From NCBI RefSeq assembly GCF_001976065.1, contig NZ_MNAH01000009.1, positions 182,835 through 246,834 on the forward strand: DNA of 64,000 bases, read 5' to 3'. The notes below the pieces were generated by a model. It had not been told where the DNA came from and made no database searches. It saw only the letters and a program-made list of their open reading frames with translations. Source of the DNA: Pseudomonas putida (lineage in GTDB: Bacteria > Pseudomonadota > Gammaproteobacteria > Pseudomonadales > Pseudomonadaceae). Each line of letters starts with the position of its first letter. Positions within the stretch are counted from its first letter, which is position 1. Below are positions 35,032 to 43,524 of this stretch, one piece after another. The position numbers and the translations under genes were made by a program.

Positions 35032-35654
35032 AGGCTGATCCCGACGTCGAACACGATGCTGCGTCCCAGGTTACTGCGCAGGAAGTCCGGTGCATCGGGA
35101 TGCGCGAACAGCACGCGGGCGAAGGTCGGGCCCACCAGCGACAGCGAGCGCCAGCCTTGGCGCAGGTATTCGGTGGGCGGCGGGAAATGACTGTTGAGGT
35201 CCAGCACTTCGCGCTTGAGGCTGGCGAAGGCAATGATGTCCAGCTCGCCCAGATCCATGCCGCGTTCTTTGTAGTTGTGCGCTTTTTTACGCAAGGTCGG
35301 CGCCAGGCGCAGCAAGAACTCGTTGGCCGGTATGCGCCGGGGCTTGGCCTCGCGCCGTACCAGCTGGCTCAAGGAAAACGCGCTGCGCCGCCTCTGCAGT
35401 TCGTCGCGCCATTCATCATTGAGGCGGCGGCCTTCGTCGAGCACGAAGAAGACCTCGAAACTGGCGTCGCGAAACAACACGTCCGGCGGCTCACCGGCCG
35501 GGGCGAATTCGTCGGCGCGGTAGGGAATGTTCAAGCCTTGCAGCAGGCGTTGGCAAACCCAACGCTCCCGCTCCCATTTGCGGGCATTGGAAAGGAACGC
35601 GTTGGCTTGCTCGGCCGCAATGGTCAGCAGGCGTAAGTAATCTGAATCATCCAT
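35028..35654 (-). CDS. DUF1780 family protein
   Basis: 208-residue soluble protein that I recognise as the DUF1780 family, conserved with the MOSC gene in Pseudomonas. The start at 35654 (MDDSDYLRLLTIAAEQ) is chosen over the longer open frame to 35921, whose extra part is low-complexity and runs across the benK operator. Acidic residues in the middle (EVFFVLDEGRR) have suggested a nuclease-like fold, but no function is established. Confidence 0.83.
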   Translation of the reverse strand: MDDSDYLRLLTIAAEQANAFLSNARKWERERWVCQRLLQGLNIPYRADEFAPAGEPPDVLFRDASFEVFFVLDEGRRLNDEWRDELQRRRSAFSLSQLVRREAKPRRIPANEFLLRLAPTLRKKAHNYKERGMDLGELDIIAFASLKREVLDLNSHFPPPTEYLRQGWRSLSLVGPTFARVLFAHPDAPDFLRSNLGRSIVFDVGISL

Positions 35655-35746
35655 ACGCCCAAGCTTAGCGCTCAAATGTGATTGCAAAGAAGACAGTTTA
35701 TCGGAGAGGGGCAAAACCTCTCGCTCCCCAGCCCGATTCAGAGCGC

Positions 35747-35782
35747 TGCACAAAACGGATAGTGGTCTGCGCAATGCGGATA
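35747..35782 (+). promoter_or_regulatory. XylS/BenR-type operator of benK-benE-benF
   Basis: Direct repeat TGCA-N6-GGATA (35747-35761), 6-base gap, TGCG-N6-GGATA (35768-35782). This reproduces the TGCA-N6-GGNTA repeats with 6-base spacing bound by XylS at the TOL Pm promoter and by BenR at Pben. Further downstream CTCTACCCTCGGCT resembles the -10 side of Pm. The regulator is not encoded in this window. Confidence 0.85.
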
Positions 35783-35848
35783 TTGGCCCGCGCCTGGTGA
35801 CTCTACCCTCGGCTGTACGGACGTAAGCCGTGCTACCGCTGCTCCTGG

Positions 35849-35863
35849 AAAAACAACAACAAG
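35849..35863 (+). promoter_or_regulatory. Hfq/Crc A-rich (CA) motif at the benK ribosome-binding site
   Basis: AAAAACAACAACAAG contains AAnAAnAA repeats, the Hfq/Crc catabolite activity motif, and runs directly into the AAGAG ribosome-binding site of benK. Binding would block benK translation when a preferred carbon source is present. Confidence 0.65.
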
Positions 35864-35874
35864 AGATGAATGCC

Positions 35875-37218
35875 ATGCGCAAGATCGACGTACACGAGGT
35901 TATCGACAACGCTCGGTTCAACCGCTTTCACTGGATGGTGCTGTTCTGGTGTGCCCTGATCATCATTTTCGATGGTTACGACCTGGTGATCTACGGCGTG
36001 GTCTTGCCGATGCTGATGAAAGAGTGGGGGCTCAGTCCTCTGCAAGCCGGAGCACTGGGCAGCTATGCGCTGTTCGGCATGATGTTCGGTGCACTGTTCT
36101 TCGGACCGCTGTCGGACAAGATCGGACGCAAGAAAGCCATCACGATCTGCGTGATGCTCTTCAGCGGTTTCACCGTGCTCAACGGTTTCGCTCGCAACCC
36201 CACCGAATTTGGTCTTTGTCGTTTCGTTGCCGGCCTGGGCATTGGTGGTGTGATGCCCAATGTCGTGGCGTTGATGAACGAATATGCGCCGAAAAAAATC
36301 CGCAGCACCTTGGTGGCAATCATGTTCAGCGGCTACTCGGTGGGCGGCATGCTGTCTGCCGGGCTGGGCATCGTACTGATTCCGAGTTTCGGCTGGCAGT
36401 CGGTGTTCTACGTGGCGGCCCTGCCACTGCTGCTGTTGCCGCTGATCATGTACTTCCTGCCCGAGTCGGTGGGTTTCATGCTGCGCCAGGGGCGCAATGA
36501 AGAAGCCCGCAACATTCTCCAGCGGATTGACCCGGTGTATGTCGCGCAGGCCGATGATCAGTTGCACATGAGTGAAGTGAAGGGCACGGGCACCCCGGTG
36601 CTGCAGTTGTTTCGCGAGGGGCGTGCACTGCGCACGCTGATGTTGTGGCTGGCGTTTTTCTGCTGCCTGCTGATGGTCTACGCCTTGAGTTCCTGGTTGC
36701 CCAAACTGATGGCCAACGCCGGCTACAGCCTGGGCTCCAGCCTGTCGTTCCTGCTGGTGCTGAACTTCGGGGCGATCTTCGGTGCAGTCGGCGGCGGTGT
36801 GCTGGGTGACAAGCTCAACCTGCCGCGTGTGCTGTCGGTGTTCTTCGCCATGGCGGCAGTGTCGATCACCCTGTTGGGCTTCAACAGCCCGATGCCGGTG
36901 CTGTACCTGCTGATTGCCATCGCTGGCGCCACCACCATCGGCTCGCAGATTCTGCTGTACGCCTGCGCCGCCCAGTTCTACTCCATGACCATTCGCTCCA
37001 CTGGCCTTGGCTGGGCGTCGGGCATCGGACGCAACGGTGCCATCGTCGGTCCTCTGCTGGGCGGCGCCTTGCTTGGCATCAGCCTGCCGCTGCAACTGAA
37101 CTTCATGGCATTCGCCTTGCCCGGTGCCGTAGCGGCCATCGCCATGACGGTGTTCGCCATCAGCAACCGACGCAGCGCCATGGCCGTCAGCCCGGCGCTG
37201 TCGCCAACGGGCGCCTGA
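35875..37218 (+). CDS. benK: Benzoate MFS transporter BenK
   Basis: 447-residue major facilitator of the aromatic acid:H+ symporter family (BenK/PcaK). Twelve hydrophobic segments; the N-terminal FDGYDLVIYGVVLP signature with a membrane-buried Asp and the loop DKIGRKKAI are diagnostic. The start at 35875 (MRKIDVHEVIDNARFNRFHW) matches family members; the frame is open further upstream. It heads benK-benE-benF behind a BenR-type operator, and no benABCD or cat genes are here. Confidence 0.9.
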   Translation: MRKIDVHEVIDNARFNRFHWMVLFWCALIIIFDGYDLVIYGVVLPMLMKEWGLSPLQAGALGSYALFGMMFGALFFGPLSDKIGRKKAITICVMLFSGFTVLNGFARNPTEFGLCRFVAGLGIGGVMPNVVALMNEYAPKKIRSTLVAIMFSGYSVGGMLSAGLGIVLIPSFGWQSVFYVAALPLLLLPLIMYFLPESVGFMLRQGRNEEARNILQRIDPVYVAQADDQLHMSEVKGTGTPVLQLFREGRALRTLMLWLAFFCCLLMVYALSSWLPKLMANAGYSLGSSLSFLLVLNFGAIFGAVGGGVLGDKLNLPRVLSVFFAMAAVSITLLGFNSPMPVLYLLIAIAGATTIGSQILLYACAAQFYSMTIRSTGLGWASGIGRNGAIVGPLLGGALLGISLPLQLNFMAFALPGAVAAIAMTVFAISNRRSAMAVSPALSPTGA

Positions 37219-37221
37219 GCC

Positions 37222-38442
37222 ATGAGGGCTTTTTTCCAGGACTTCTCCCTGTCAGCCGCTGTCGCCGGATTTATCGCCACGGTGATTTCCTATGCCGGGC
37301 CGTTGGTGATCATCTTTCAGGCGGCGCAAGCGGCCCATCTGCCGCGGGAACTGCTGTCGTCCTGGATCTGGGCGATCTCCATCGGCAGCGCGGTGCTGGG
37401 CATCGGTTTGAGCCTGCGCTATCGGGTACCGGTGATCATCGCCTGGTCGGCACCGGGCTCGGCGTTGCTGGTGGCGTTGTTGCCTGATATTTCCATGGCA
37501 GAAGCGGTGGGGGCTTATCTGGTCAGCAGCCTGATCATCTTTGTGGTTGGGGTCTCGGGGGCTTTTGACCGGATCATCAGCAAGCTTCCCGCCGCGATTG
37601 CGGCGGCGATGCTGGCCGGGATCCTGTTCAGCTTCGGCACCGGGTTGTTCGTCTCCATGCAACACAAGCCGTTGCTGGTGCTGGCGATGTTTGCTGTCTA
37701 TCTGATCGGCAAACGGCTGATGCCGCGTTACGCGGTGTTGCTGGTGCTGCTGACGGGCTGTTCGATTGCCGCACTCAGCGGTGATTTGCATCGCGAGGAA
37801 TTGGTGATCGGCCTGGCTACTCCGGTGTGGATCACGCCCGAGTTCAGCCTGGGCGCGACGCTGAACATCGCCTTGCCACTGGTGATGGTGGCGCTGACCG
37901 GCCAGTTCGTGCCCGGCATGGCCGTGCTGCGCGCCAGCGGTTACCCGACGCCCGCGAGCCCGATCATCGCCAGCAGTGCATTGGGCACTGCGCTACTGGC
38001 CCCCTTTGGTTGTCATGGGCTGAACCTGGCCGCGATCACGGCGGCCATCTGCACCGGTCGGGAAGCCCACGAGGATCCGCGCAAACGCTACGTCGCAGGC
38101 GTGGTAGGGGGCCTGTGCTACCTGGTCCTGGGCATCTTCGGCGCCACCCTGGTTTCGCTGTTTTCGGCATTCCCCAAGGAGCTGATTGCGGCGTTGGCAG
38201 GGCTGGCGCTGTTTGCCGCCATCGCCGGGGCGCTGACGGGGGCGATGGCGGTGCCGAGCGACCGTGAAGCCGCTCTGGTGACATTTCTGATCACGGCTTC
38301 GGGCATGTCGCTGTTCGGCTTGTCCGCTGCCTTCTGGGGTCTGATTTTCGGCATGGTCACCCATGTGCTGTTAAACGCGCGTCGGCCCGTTCCCCTTCAC
38401 ACATCCACTGCGACTGAAGTTGTTCAACCTGTCGATCAATAA
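37222..38442 (+). CDS. benE: Benzoate/H+ symporter BenE
   Basis: 406-residue BenE-family transporter with about 12 hydrophobic helices. It starts 3 bases after benK, so it is co-transcribed and probably coupled. Together with BenK it gives two independent inner-membrane routes for benzoate. Confidence 0.92.
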   Translation: MRAFFQDFSLSAAVAGFIATVISYAGPLVIIFQAAQAAHLPRELLSSWIWAISIGSAVLGIGLSLRYRVPVIIAWSAPGSALLVALLPDISMAEAVGAYLVSSLIIFVVGVSGAFDRIISKLPAAIAAAMLAGILFSFGTGLFVSMQHKPLLVLAMFAVYLIGKRLMPRYAVLLVLLTGCSIAALSGDLHREELVIGLATPVWITPEFSLGATLNIALPLVMVALTGQFVPGMAVLRASGYPTPASPIIASSALGTALLAPFGCHGLNLAAITAAICTGREAHEDPRKRYVAGVVGGLCYLVLGIFGATLVSLFSAFPKELIAALAGLALFAAIAGALTGAMAVPSDREAALVTFLITASGMSLFGLSAAFWGLIFGMVTHVLLNARRPVPLHTSTATEVVQPVDQ

Positions 38443-38450
38443 CAATAAGA
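38437..38450 (+). promoter_or_regulatory. Hfq/Crc A-rich (CA) motif at the benF ribosome-binding site
   Basis: CAATAACAATAAGA contains AATAACAA (AAnAAnAA) and overlaps the AAGAGA ribosome-binding site of the porin gene starting at 38460, a second candidate Crc target in the same operon. Confidence 0.6.
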
Positions 38451-38459
38451 GAAAAACCG

Positions 38460-39728
38460 ATGAAACAGATTCTTCCAACAACCGGTTCGGCGTTGTCCCT
38501 GGCTGTCGTCTCGGGTTTTTCCACCGGCGCAATGGCCGCCGAGAGTGGATTTATCGAAGACACCACCGCGACGTTGCAGGCGCGCAATTACTACTTCAGC
38601 CGCGACTATTCCGACATCGTCGGCGCCAACCAACAATCGAAGGCGCAGGAGTGGGCCCAAGGTTTCATCCTCAACGTGAAGTCCGGTTACACCCAGGGTG
38701 CCGTCGGTTTTGGTGTGGATGTCATCGGCTTGCTCGGCCTCAAGCTCGACAGCAGCCCGGACCGGGTCAATACCGGTTTGCTGCCGGTGCAGGATGACGG
38801 TCGCGCGGCGGACAATTACAGCCGTCTGGAAGGCGCGTTGAAGATGCGTTACTCGAAAACCGAGCTGAAAGTCGGCGAGTTGCAACCCAATCTGCCGGTG
38901 CTGGTGTTCAGTGACATTCGCCTGCTGCCGCCGAGTTACCAGGGGGCGAGCATCAGCTCCAGCGAGATCAATGGCCTGACCTTGCAGGGCGGACACTTGA
39001 GTTCAACCAGCCTGCGCAACGAGGCTGGCGACGAAAAAATGCAGGCCATGCTCGGGCATGTGCCGCAGCGCCAGGTCAGCAGTGACGGGTTCAATTTTGC
39101 CGGTGGCGATTATGCCTTCAACGACAAGCGCACCTCGGTCAGCGCCTGGTACGGGCAACTGGAGGACATCTACAACCAGCGCTTTCTGGGCCTTAAACAC
39201 AGCGAACCCTTGGGTGACTGGGTCCTGGGCGCCAACCTCGGGTACTTCGATTCGCGCGAAGACGGCAAAAAACTGCTGGGCAACATCGACAACCAGGCGT
39301 TCTATTCGTTGTTATCGGCCAAACGTGGTGGTCACACTTTTTATGTCGGCTATCAGGGGATGTTCGGCGACAGCGCGTTCCCGCGGGTATTCGCCAACAT
39401 CTCACCACTGGGTAACGAGGTGCCGACCTACGAGTTCGCCTACACCGATGAGCGTTCCTGGCAGGCGCGTTACGACTACGACTTCGCGGCCCTGGGTGTA
39501 CCGGGCTTGACCAGTACCCTGCGCTACATCCGCGGCAACAATGTCGATACCGGCAAGGGGTATGAGGGCAAGGATCGTGAGCGTGACCTGGACATCGGCT
39601 ATGTGCTGCAAAGCGGCAGCCTCAAAGGCCTGGGCATCCGCGTGCGTAACGCGATGGCGCGGTCCAATTACCGCAGTGATATCGATGAAAACCGCCTGAT
39701 CCTCAGTTACACCTGGACCCTGCTGTGA
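38460..39728 (+). CDS. benF: OprD-family outer membrane porin, BenF-like
   Basis: 422-residue OprD-family porin. Signal peptide cleaved near AMA-AES (about residue 27); the start of the barrel has the family FIEDTTATLQARNYYFSRDY region and the end is the beta-strand RLILSYTWTLL with terminal aromatic/hydrophobic residues. Its position after benK-benE points to uptake of benzoate-like acids across the outer membrane. Confidence 0.88.
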   Translation: MKQILPTTGSALSLAVVSGFSTGAMAAESGFIEDTTATLQARNYYFSRDYSDIVGANQQSKAQEWAQGFILNVKSGYTQGAVGFGVDVIGLLGLKLDSSPDRVNTGLLPVQDDGRAADNYSRLEGALKMRYSKTELKVGELQPNLPVLVFSDIRLLPPSYQGASISSSEINGLTLQGGHLSSTSLRNEAGDEKMQAMLGHVPQRQVSSDGFNFAGGDYAFNDKRTSVSAWYGQLEDIYNQRFLGLKHSEPLGDWVLGANLGYFDSREDGKKLLGNIDNQAFYSLLSAKRGGHTFYVGYQGMFGDSAFPRVFANISPLGNEVPTYEFAYTDERSWQARYDYDFAALGVPGLTSTLRYIRGNNVDTGKGYEGKDRERDLDIGYVLQSGSLKGLGIRVRNAMARSNYRSDIDENRLILSYTWTLL

Positions 39729-39741
39729 GTGCAGCGGCCAA

Positions 39742-39984
39742 TTACAGGTTGCTGGTGCAATCGCCGATCACGTTGTACGTCACGCGGCGGGTCTGGCCCT
39801 GATGATCCACATACACCATGGTCGCCGGCACAACCCCGCAGGCGGTCGCGGTGTCCGACACAGACACCACCTTGGCGATGTCCAGCGGCTGCGCCGGGTT
39901 GTACAAGACAGCGAGCGGCTCGTTGTCAGCGGCCATCGCCGAGGTGGCGATGACGGTCAGAAACAGGCTGATCAACGTTTTCAT
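39742..39984 (-). CDS. DUF2790 small secreted protein
   Basis: 80-residue protein with signal peptide cleaved near AMA-ADN (residue 19) and two cysteines (TACGVV and GDCTSN) that could form a disulfide. It fits the DUF2790 family of small periplasmic Pseudomonas proteins, function unknown. Convergent with the porin gene and divergent from the LysR gene. Confidence 0.85.
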   Translation of the reverse strand: MKTLISLFLTVIATSAMAADNEPLAVLYNPAQPLDIAKVVSVSDTATACGVVPATMVYVDHQGQTRRVTYNVIGDCTSNL

Positions 39985-40099
39985 GCTGGCGTGCTCCGGG
40001 TGGTTTTTGATGTATTGATTTTAGTCTTCGCCACCCGGGGATAAAGGGGCCAGCGGCTGATGCAGCGTTACGGATAATGTAATAGTCCGAGGGGGGATT

Positions 40100-41032
40100 A
40101 TGGATTTGCTTAACAACTTGCGCGTGTTCATCCGTGTGGTGGACTGCGCCAGTTTCACCGCCGCGGCCGACACGCTGGACCTGTCGACGGCACAGGTGTC
40201 CCGATTGGTCGCGGATCTGGAAGTACATCTACAGGCACGCCTGCTGCAACGCACCACGCGACGGTTGAGCCTGACGGAAGCGGGCGAGCGCTTCCTGTTG
40301 CGCAGCCGGCAGATTGTCGAAGAAATGGACGAGGCGACGGCCGAGGCCCGAGGCGCACATATCAACCCGGCCGGGCGTCTGCGGGTGCATAGCATGACTG
40401 GCCTGGGCGTGCTGATTACGCCGCTGATCGCCCGCTACAGTGAGCTTTATCCCGAAGTGGTGTTCGAACTGACTTTGTCGCAGCGCAATCCCGATCCCCT
40501 GGAGGAAGGGCACGACGTGGTGATTTCGATCGCCCCCGAACTGGCCGACTCGCAATTGGTCGCCCAGGCCATCGGGCAGATCTACAGCGTACCTTGCGCC
40601 TCAGCGGATTACCTGCGGCGCAGGGGTATTCCGCAGCAGCCGCTGGCGCTGAACGAGCATCAATGCCTGCGCCTGCTTGATCCCATGTATGGCGACCCGT
40701 GGATATTCCAGGACGAACACGGCGAACATGCCATCAGTCCGGCCAAGACCTTCCAGTGCAATGTCGCCGAGTCGATGGTCAAGGCCTCGGAGGCTGGCAT
40801 GGGCATCAGCCTGCTGCCGTTCCACACCGCCACTCGGCCCTTGAGCGATGGCACCTTGTTGCGTGTACTGCCGGCCTGGCGCCTGCGTGAGCGCAATGTC
40901 TATGCGCTGTATCCGTCGCGGCGTTTTCTCGATGCCAAGGTGCGTACCTGGGTGGATTTTCTCAAGGCAGAGCTTCCAAAAATGTTTGCCGAACATGACG
41001 CGGTGATGAACGATCCACGGCATTGGGCATGA
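40100..41032 (+). CDS. LysR family transcriptional regulator
   Basis: 310-residue LysR-type regulator of the CrgA-like subgroup. N-terminal winged helix-turn-helix (LRVFIRVVDCASFTAAADTL ... TRRLSLTEAGERF), followed by a substrate-binding domain. No cognate operon is certain; the divergent DUF2790 gene 115 bases away is the natural candidate, and the upstream ben genes are better explained by the BenR-type operator. Confidence 0.92.
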   Translation: MDLLNNLRVFIRVVDCASFTAAADTLDLSTAQVSRLVADLEVHLQARLLQRTTRRLSLTEAGERFLLRSRQIVEEMDEATAEARGAHINPAGRLRVHSMTGLGVLITPLIARYSELYPEVVFELTLSQRNPDPLEEGHDVVISIAPELADSQLVAQAIGQIYSVPCASADYLRRRGIPQQPLALNEHQCLRLLDPMYGDPWIFQDEHGEHAISPAKTFQCNVAESMVKASEAGMGISLLPFHTATRPLSDGTLLRVLPAWRLRERNVYALYPSRRFLDAKVRTWVDFLKAELPKMFAEHDAVMNDPRHWA

Positions 41033-41106
41033 GGTCGAAGGGCCGGCGAAGTGCGGTGTAGACTGAGGTTCTTTCTCTTTCGGCAAGACAGGGAGTGCGC
41101 CCAGCC

Positions 41107-41796
41107 ATGATCGGTGTCGAGCTGTTGTCATCCCAGACCCTGAACGTGGGGTGGTTGATCTACCTACCGGTATTGCTCTGGGCCGTTGTGCGCGCACCCT
41201 GGGTCGAGTTGTTCACCGACAGTCGTCGCCAGCATCTGCTGTTCGGTACGGTGTTTGCGCTGTTCATGCTGTGGCTGGTGCGTCGGGACTTTGATACCGG
41301 CGTGTCCTATCACTTTATCGGCATGACGGCGGTGACGCTGTTGCTGGACTGGCCGCTGGCGATCGTCGGCGGTCTGGTGGCGCAAACAGGCCTGGTGCTG
41401 CTGGGCCGTCAGGACCTGATGGCCATGGGGGTCAATGGCGCGCTGTTCATTTTGTTGCCAGTGTTGATCACCGAATGCTGTGCGATTCTGGTGGAGCGCG
41501 CGCAGCCACGAAATCTCTTCGTGTACATCTTCGTTTCCGGTTTCTTTGCCGCAGCCCTTTCAGCGTTGCTGTGCCTGGTGCTGGCGCTGACGTTGTTGTG
41601 GTACGACGAACGATTCGCCATGCCGTACTGGCTGGAGGATTTTGTCGGTTACCTGTGGCTGATCATTTTTCCCGAGGCGTTCATCAACGGCATGGTCGTC
41701 AGCGCGTTGGTGGTGTTCTGCCCGGAATGGCTGGAGACCTTCAACCGTACGCGTTATCTGTCGGCGCCCTGGAAAGACGACGATCCCAAGCCTTGA
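41107..41796 (+). CDS. CbiM-like integral membrane protein (ECF transporter permease family)
   Basis: 229-residue polytopic protein with about six hydrophobic helices, of the family annotated as energy-coupling factor transporter permease/CbiM-like in Pseudomonas. The terminal FPEAFINGMVVSALVVFCPEW segment resembles CbiM proteins. No ATPase or T-component gene accompanies it, so transport of cobalt or nickel is not shown. ATG 41107 is preferred; GTG 41095 is in frame but overlaps the GGGAG ribosome-binding site. Confidence 0.75.
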   Translation: MIGVELLSSQTLNVGWLIYLPVLLWAVVRAPWVELFTDSRRQHLLFGTVFALFMLWLVRRDFDTGVSYHFIGMTAVTLLLDWPLAIVGGLVAQTGLVLLGRQDLMAMGVNGALFILLPVLITECCAILVERAQPRNLFVYIFVSGFFAAALSALLCLVLALTLLWYDERFAMPYWLEDFVGYLWLIIFPEAFINGMVVSALVVFCPEWLETFNRTRYLSAPWKDDDPKP

Positions 41797-41833
41797 TGCA
41801 GCGCATGCTTGAGATCGTCGACGCCATCGTGAA

Positions 41834-42034
41834 TCAGTGACGCGGGTCGAAGTCGCCGCTGAACATCTCGTCCTCGGCATCGGGAGCCACTGGGATCTTG
41901 TGTTCTTCGGACGCCCAGGCGCCCAGGTCGATCAGTTTGCAGCGATCAGAGCAGAATGGCCGGAATTTGCTCTCGGCTGTCCACTCCACGGGGGCACCAC
42001 AGGTTGGGCATTCGACGGTTGTTGGTTGGCTCAT
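41834..42034 (-). CDS. yacG: DNA gyrase inhibitor YacG
   Basis: 66-residue zinc protein with Cys9, Cys12, Cys28 and Cys32 (CPTC ... CSDRC). The family binds GyrB and inhibits gyrase. Overlaps coaE by 4 bases in the pilC-pilD-coaE-yacG run. Confidence 0.93.
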   Translation of the reverse strand: MSQPTTVECPTCGAPVEWTAESKFRPFCSDRCKLIDLGAWASEEHKIPVAPDAEDEMFSGDFDPRH

Positions 42035-42654
42035 GACTGGCCTCCACGCAAAGTAAGGTAAAAGTGATGCAGGCGTTCGACCTCGCTGTGCAGCCAGGCG
42101 AGATCGCGGTCGTTGACCACCACGTCGTCGGCATGGCTTATGCGATCCTGGCGGCTGGACTGGGCCTTGAGGATCGCCTGGACCTGCTGCTCGCTGGTCT
42201 GGTCGCGCTGCAGGGTGCGTTCGATCTGCAACTGTTCGGGGGCATCGATCACCAGGACCCGTTGGGTCATGGCGTACTGGCCGGATTCGATCAGGAGCGG
42301 CGAAACCAGGATCGCATAAGGTGATTTTGCCAGCGCCAGGTGATGGGCAATCTCTTCGGCGATCAGCGGATGTAGCAAGGCTTCCAGCCAGAGGCGTTGC
42401 TCTGGTACTTCGAAGATCAGTTTGCGCAATGCGGCGCGGTCCAGTTGCCCGTCGGCCAGCAACACGCCTGGGCCGAAGTGTTCGGCAATCTTCGCCAGCG
42501 CCGGCCGACCGGGTTCCACCACCCAGCGAGCGGCATGATCGGCATCGACCGCGTGCACGCCCAGGTCGATGAAGTGTTGGGCCGCCGCGCTTTTGCCGCT
42601 GCCGATGCCGCCGGTCAAGCCGAGAATCCAGGGTTTTTCCACAGGGGTATTCAT
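42031..42654 (-). CDS. coaE: Dephospho-CoA kinase
   Basis: 207-residue P-loop kinase for the last step of coenzyme A synthesis. Walker A GLTGGIGSGKS at 12-22. Start at 42654 (MNTPVEKPWILGLTGG), overlapping the pilD stop by 4 bases. The CoA precursor genes panB and panC are also in the window. Confidence 0.95.
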   Translation of the reverse strand: MNTPVEKPWILGLTGGIGSGKSAAAQHFIDLGVHAVDADHAARWVVEPGRPALAKIAEHFGPGVLLADGQLDRAALRKLIFEVPEQRLWLEALLHPLIAEEIAHHLALAKSPYAILVSPLLIESGQYAMTQRVLVIDAPEQLQIERTLQRDQTSEQQVQAILKAQSSRQDRISHADDVVVNDRDLAWLHSEVERLHHFYLTLRGGQS

Positions 42655-43523
42655 TTCAGACCGACAAACTGCCAATAGAAGTCGGTTATTTGACCACCCC
42701 AGAGCAGGGCAATCCAGCCGGCAATGGCCAGATAGGGGCCGAAAGGGATTGGCGTCGATGTTTGCGCCTTGTGCAGGCGCAGGTAAATCACACCGATGAT
42801 CGCGCCCAGCAGGGACGACAGGACGATCGTCAGCGGCAGGATCTGCCAGCCGCCCCAGGCGCCAAACATCGCCAGCAGCTTGAAATCGCCATGACCCATG
42901 CCGTCCTTGCCGGTGATCAGCTTGAACACCCAGAACACCGCCCACAGGGCCATGTAGCCGGCAATGGCGCCCCACAACGCCTCAGGCAATGGCACGAACA
43001 GATCGAGGCTGTTGATGATCAGCCCCAGCCACATCAGCGGTAGCACCAGTACATCCGGCAGCAGTTGATGCTCGGCGTCGATCAGGCTCATGGCGAGCAG
43101 GCCCCAGGTCAGGAGCATCGCCATGCCGGCTTGCCAACCGAAACCGAAGTGCCAGGCAATGAACGCGGTCAGAAGCGCGCAGGCCAGTTCGGTCAATGGA
43201 TAGCGTTTGCTGATCGGTGTCGCACAGTCCGAACAGCGCCCGCGCAGCAACAGGAAGCTCAATACCGGAATGTTTTCCCAGGCACGGATCCGGTGGCCGC
43301 AGTATGGGCATTGGGAGTGGGGCAGCATCAGGTTGAAAGTAGGCAACGGTGTTTCGCCGGGCAGCCCGAGGATCTCATGGGCTTGCATGCGCCACTCGCG
43401 CTCGAGCATTTTCGGCAGCCGCCAGACCAGTACATTGAGGAAGCTGCCGACCAGCAGGCCGACCACCCCGGCGATGACGACGAAAGCCTGCGGGAAGTGG
43501 ATCAGAATTTCGTTCAAGGGCAT
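42651..43523 (-). CDS. pilD: Prepilin peptidase/N-methyltransferase PilD
   Basis: 290-residue polytopic aspartyl protease that cleaves class III leaders and N-methylates the new Phe1 of pilins. The N-terminal cytoplasmic domain has the zinc cysteines (CPYC ... CSDC); the catalytic aspartates lie in SLIDAEHQLLPD and GMGHGDFKLLA. It should process every prepilin in this window (PilA, PilE, PilV, PilW, PilX, FimU, FimT-like). One base separates it from the pilC stop. Confidence 0.96.
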   Translation of the reverse strand: MPLNEILIHFPQAFVVIAGVVGLLVGSFLNVLVWRLPKMLEREWRMQAHEILGLPGETPLPTFNLMLPHSQCPYCGHRIRAWENIPVLSFLLLRGRCSDCATPISKRYPLTELACALLTAFIAWHFGFGWQAGMAMLLTWGLLAMSLIDAEHQLLPDVLVLPLMWLGLIINSLDLFVPLPEALWGAIAGYMALWAVFWVFKLITGKDGMGHGDFKLLAMFGAWGGWQILPLTIVLSSLLGAIIGVIYLRLHKAQTSTPIPFGPYLAIAGWIALLWGGQITDFYWQFVGLK

Positions 43524-43524
43524 G

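Noticed and set aside
40100..41032. LysR protein as the regulator of benK-benE-benF
   Set aside because: The ben cluster has a XylS/BenR-type operator, and the LysR gene is downstream and divergent from a different gene.
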